From: Blautia sp. An249
GTDB taxonomy: Bacteria; Bacillota; Clostridia; Lachnospirales; Lachnospiraceae
NCBI RefSeq assembly: GCF_002159835.1
Contig: NZ_NFJL01000011.1
Location: forward strand, 62,001-126,000
DNA: 64,000 nt
Direction of reading: 5' to 3'
Shown: positions 63,784 to 64,000 of the stretch, one piece after another
How the letters are laid out: the number at the start of each line of letters is the position of its first letter
How positions within the stretch are numbered: position 1 is the first letter of the stretch
Translations under genes and position numbers: made by a program
The notes under the pieces: generated by a model
Told to the model about the DNA's origin: nothing
Database searches by the model: none
The model's input: the letters and a program-made list of their open reading frames with translations, nothing else

Positions 63784-64000
63784 TGCTCCACCTTCCGATA
63801 TTCATACTCACCGTTTACCCAGCCATCTTCAAAATCCGGTTCTTCTTTCTTGCTCCCGACGAGTACAGCCCTGTCTTTTACATCCGACCAATCCATGTTG
63901 TTTTTCGCCCAGTCTGCAAATTCAAAATCGTTAGTATCGAACCAGTAAATCATTGCGTCATAGTTCTCCTGATAATCCTCGCCACGGATTTCATAATGCT
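63780..64000 (-). CDS. Hypothetical phage protein, 5' end outside window
   Basis: At least 72 C-terminal residues are visible, with YWFDTNDFEFADWAKNNMDW and DWSDVKDRAVLVGSKKEEPD. It resembles small phage proteins with repeated Trp/Asp. It is open to the window edge and overlaps the next gene by four bases. Confidence 0.6.
   Translation of the reverse strand, partial: HYEIRGEDYQENYDAMIYWFDTNDFEFADWAKNNMDWSDVKDRAVLVGSKKEEPDFEDGWVNGEYEYRKVEQ

Larger units (their letters stand above)
39711..64000. mobile_element. Prophage, integrase-proximal part (right end outside window)
   Basis: It begins at the ssrA fragment with a tyrosine integrase and continues as an unbroken minus-strand array of more than 50 mostly small genes with overlapping stop and start codons. 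Phage-type functions include replisome organizer, SSB, RNA ligase, GIY-YIG nuclease, methyltransferase, MazG-like and SPFH proteins. No structural, lysis or repressor genes are in view, so phage identity is inferred from the early region alone; a phage-like satellite is possible. Confidence 0.85.

Overview
The window looks like chromosome of an anaerobic, Gram-positive Clostridia bacterium, most likely a gut Lachnospiraceae. Pointers are a 2-hydroxyacyl-CoA dehydratase-type activase, an aldo/keto reductase with ferredoxin clusters, a SpoVB-like flippase, a DUF4179 anti-sigma factor, DUF3793, DUF6110 and DUF3783 proteins, strong AGGAGG ribosome sites and TTGACA-N17-TATAAT promoters. No genus can be fixed from sequence alone.

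Layout. (1) 1-5.6 kb: host metabolism, namely the 3' part of a large activase gene and a ferredoxin-fused aldo/keto reductase. (2) 5.6-15.0 kb: a 9.4-kb element with a TnpX/TndX-type large serine recombinase, inserted at a GA dinucleotide inside a class A beta-lactamase-fold serine hydrolase gene. The two gene halves lie at 5045-5596 and 15006-15436 and rejoin in frame to about 326 residues. The cargo is a winged-helix protein, a flavoprotein, a RibD-like reductase, a frameshifted MATE pump, a cytidylate-kinase-like protein, an internally deleted MFS transporter and an AraC regulator. No relaxase was seen. (3) 15.0-39.6 kb: host genes, including a flippase, ung, hisHF, two two-component systems, an ECF sigma/anti-sigma pair, a metal-related cluster (flavodoxin, DUF3793, P-type ATPase, DUF6110) sharing an AGTTAG-N6-CTAACT operator, ybaK-like editing, a MATE pump behind a terminator-containing leader that resembles the guanidine-IV (mepA) riboswitch, an SOS-controlled dinB, an ANT(6)-like gene, a WYL/GyrI pair and a secreted tannase-like esterase next to a two-component system. 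(4) 39.7-64.0 kb, running past the window end: the integrase end of a prophage inserted at the 3' end of ssrA (tmRNA). The 3' tmRNA remnant and the host terminator lie at the left junction.

Every gene called in the visible prophage is on the minus strand. They form a tightly packed early/replication operon, many with 4-base or similar stop/start overlaps, reading leftward to the integrase. It carries RNA ligase, SPFH protein, radical SAM protein, MBL hydrolase, SSB, GIY-YIG nuclease, an orphan DNA methyltransferase, a replisome organizer split by an A10 run, many small Cys-rich proteins, and three copies of a homing-endonuclease-like gene, two of which seem to sit on truncated host ORFs.

The points most worth following are the shared metal operator, the candidate riboswitch, the split hydrolase with its exact insertion point, the ssrA attachment site with three GGTAATCAA repeats, the A10 slippage site, the ATC start inferred for SSB, and the three homing-like paralogs. 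I did not identify a complete, clearly unprecedented multi-gene system.
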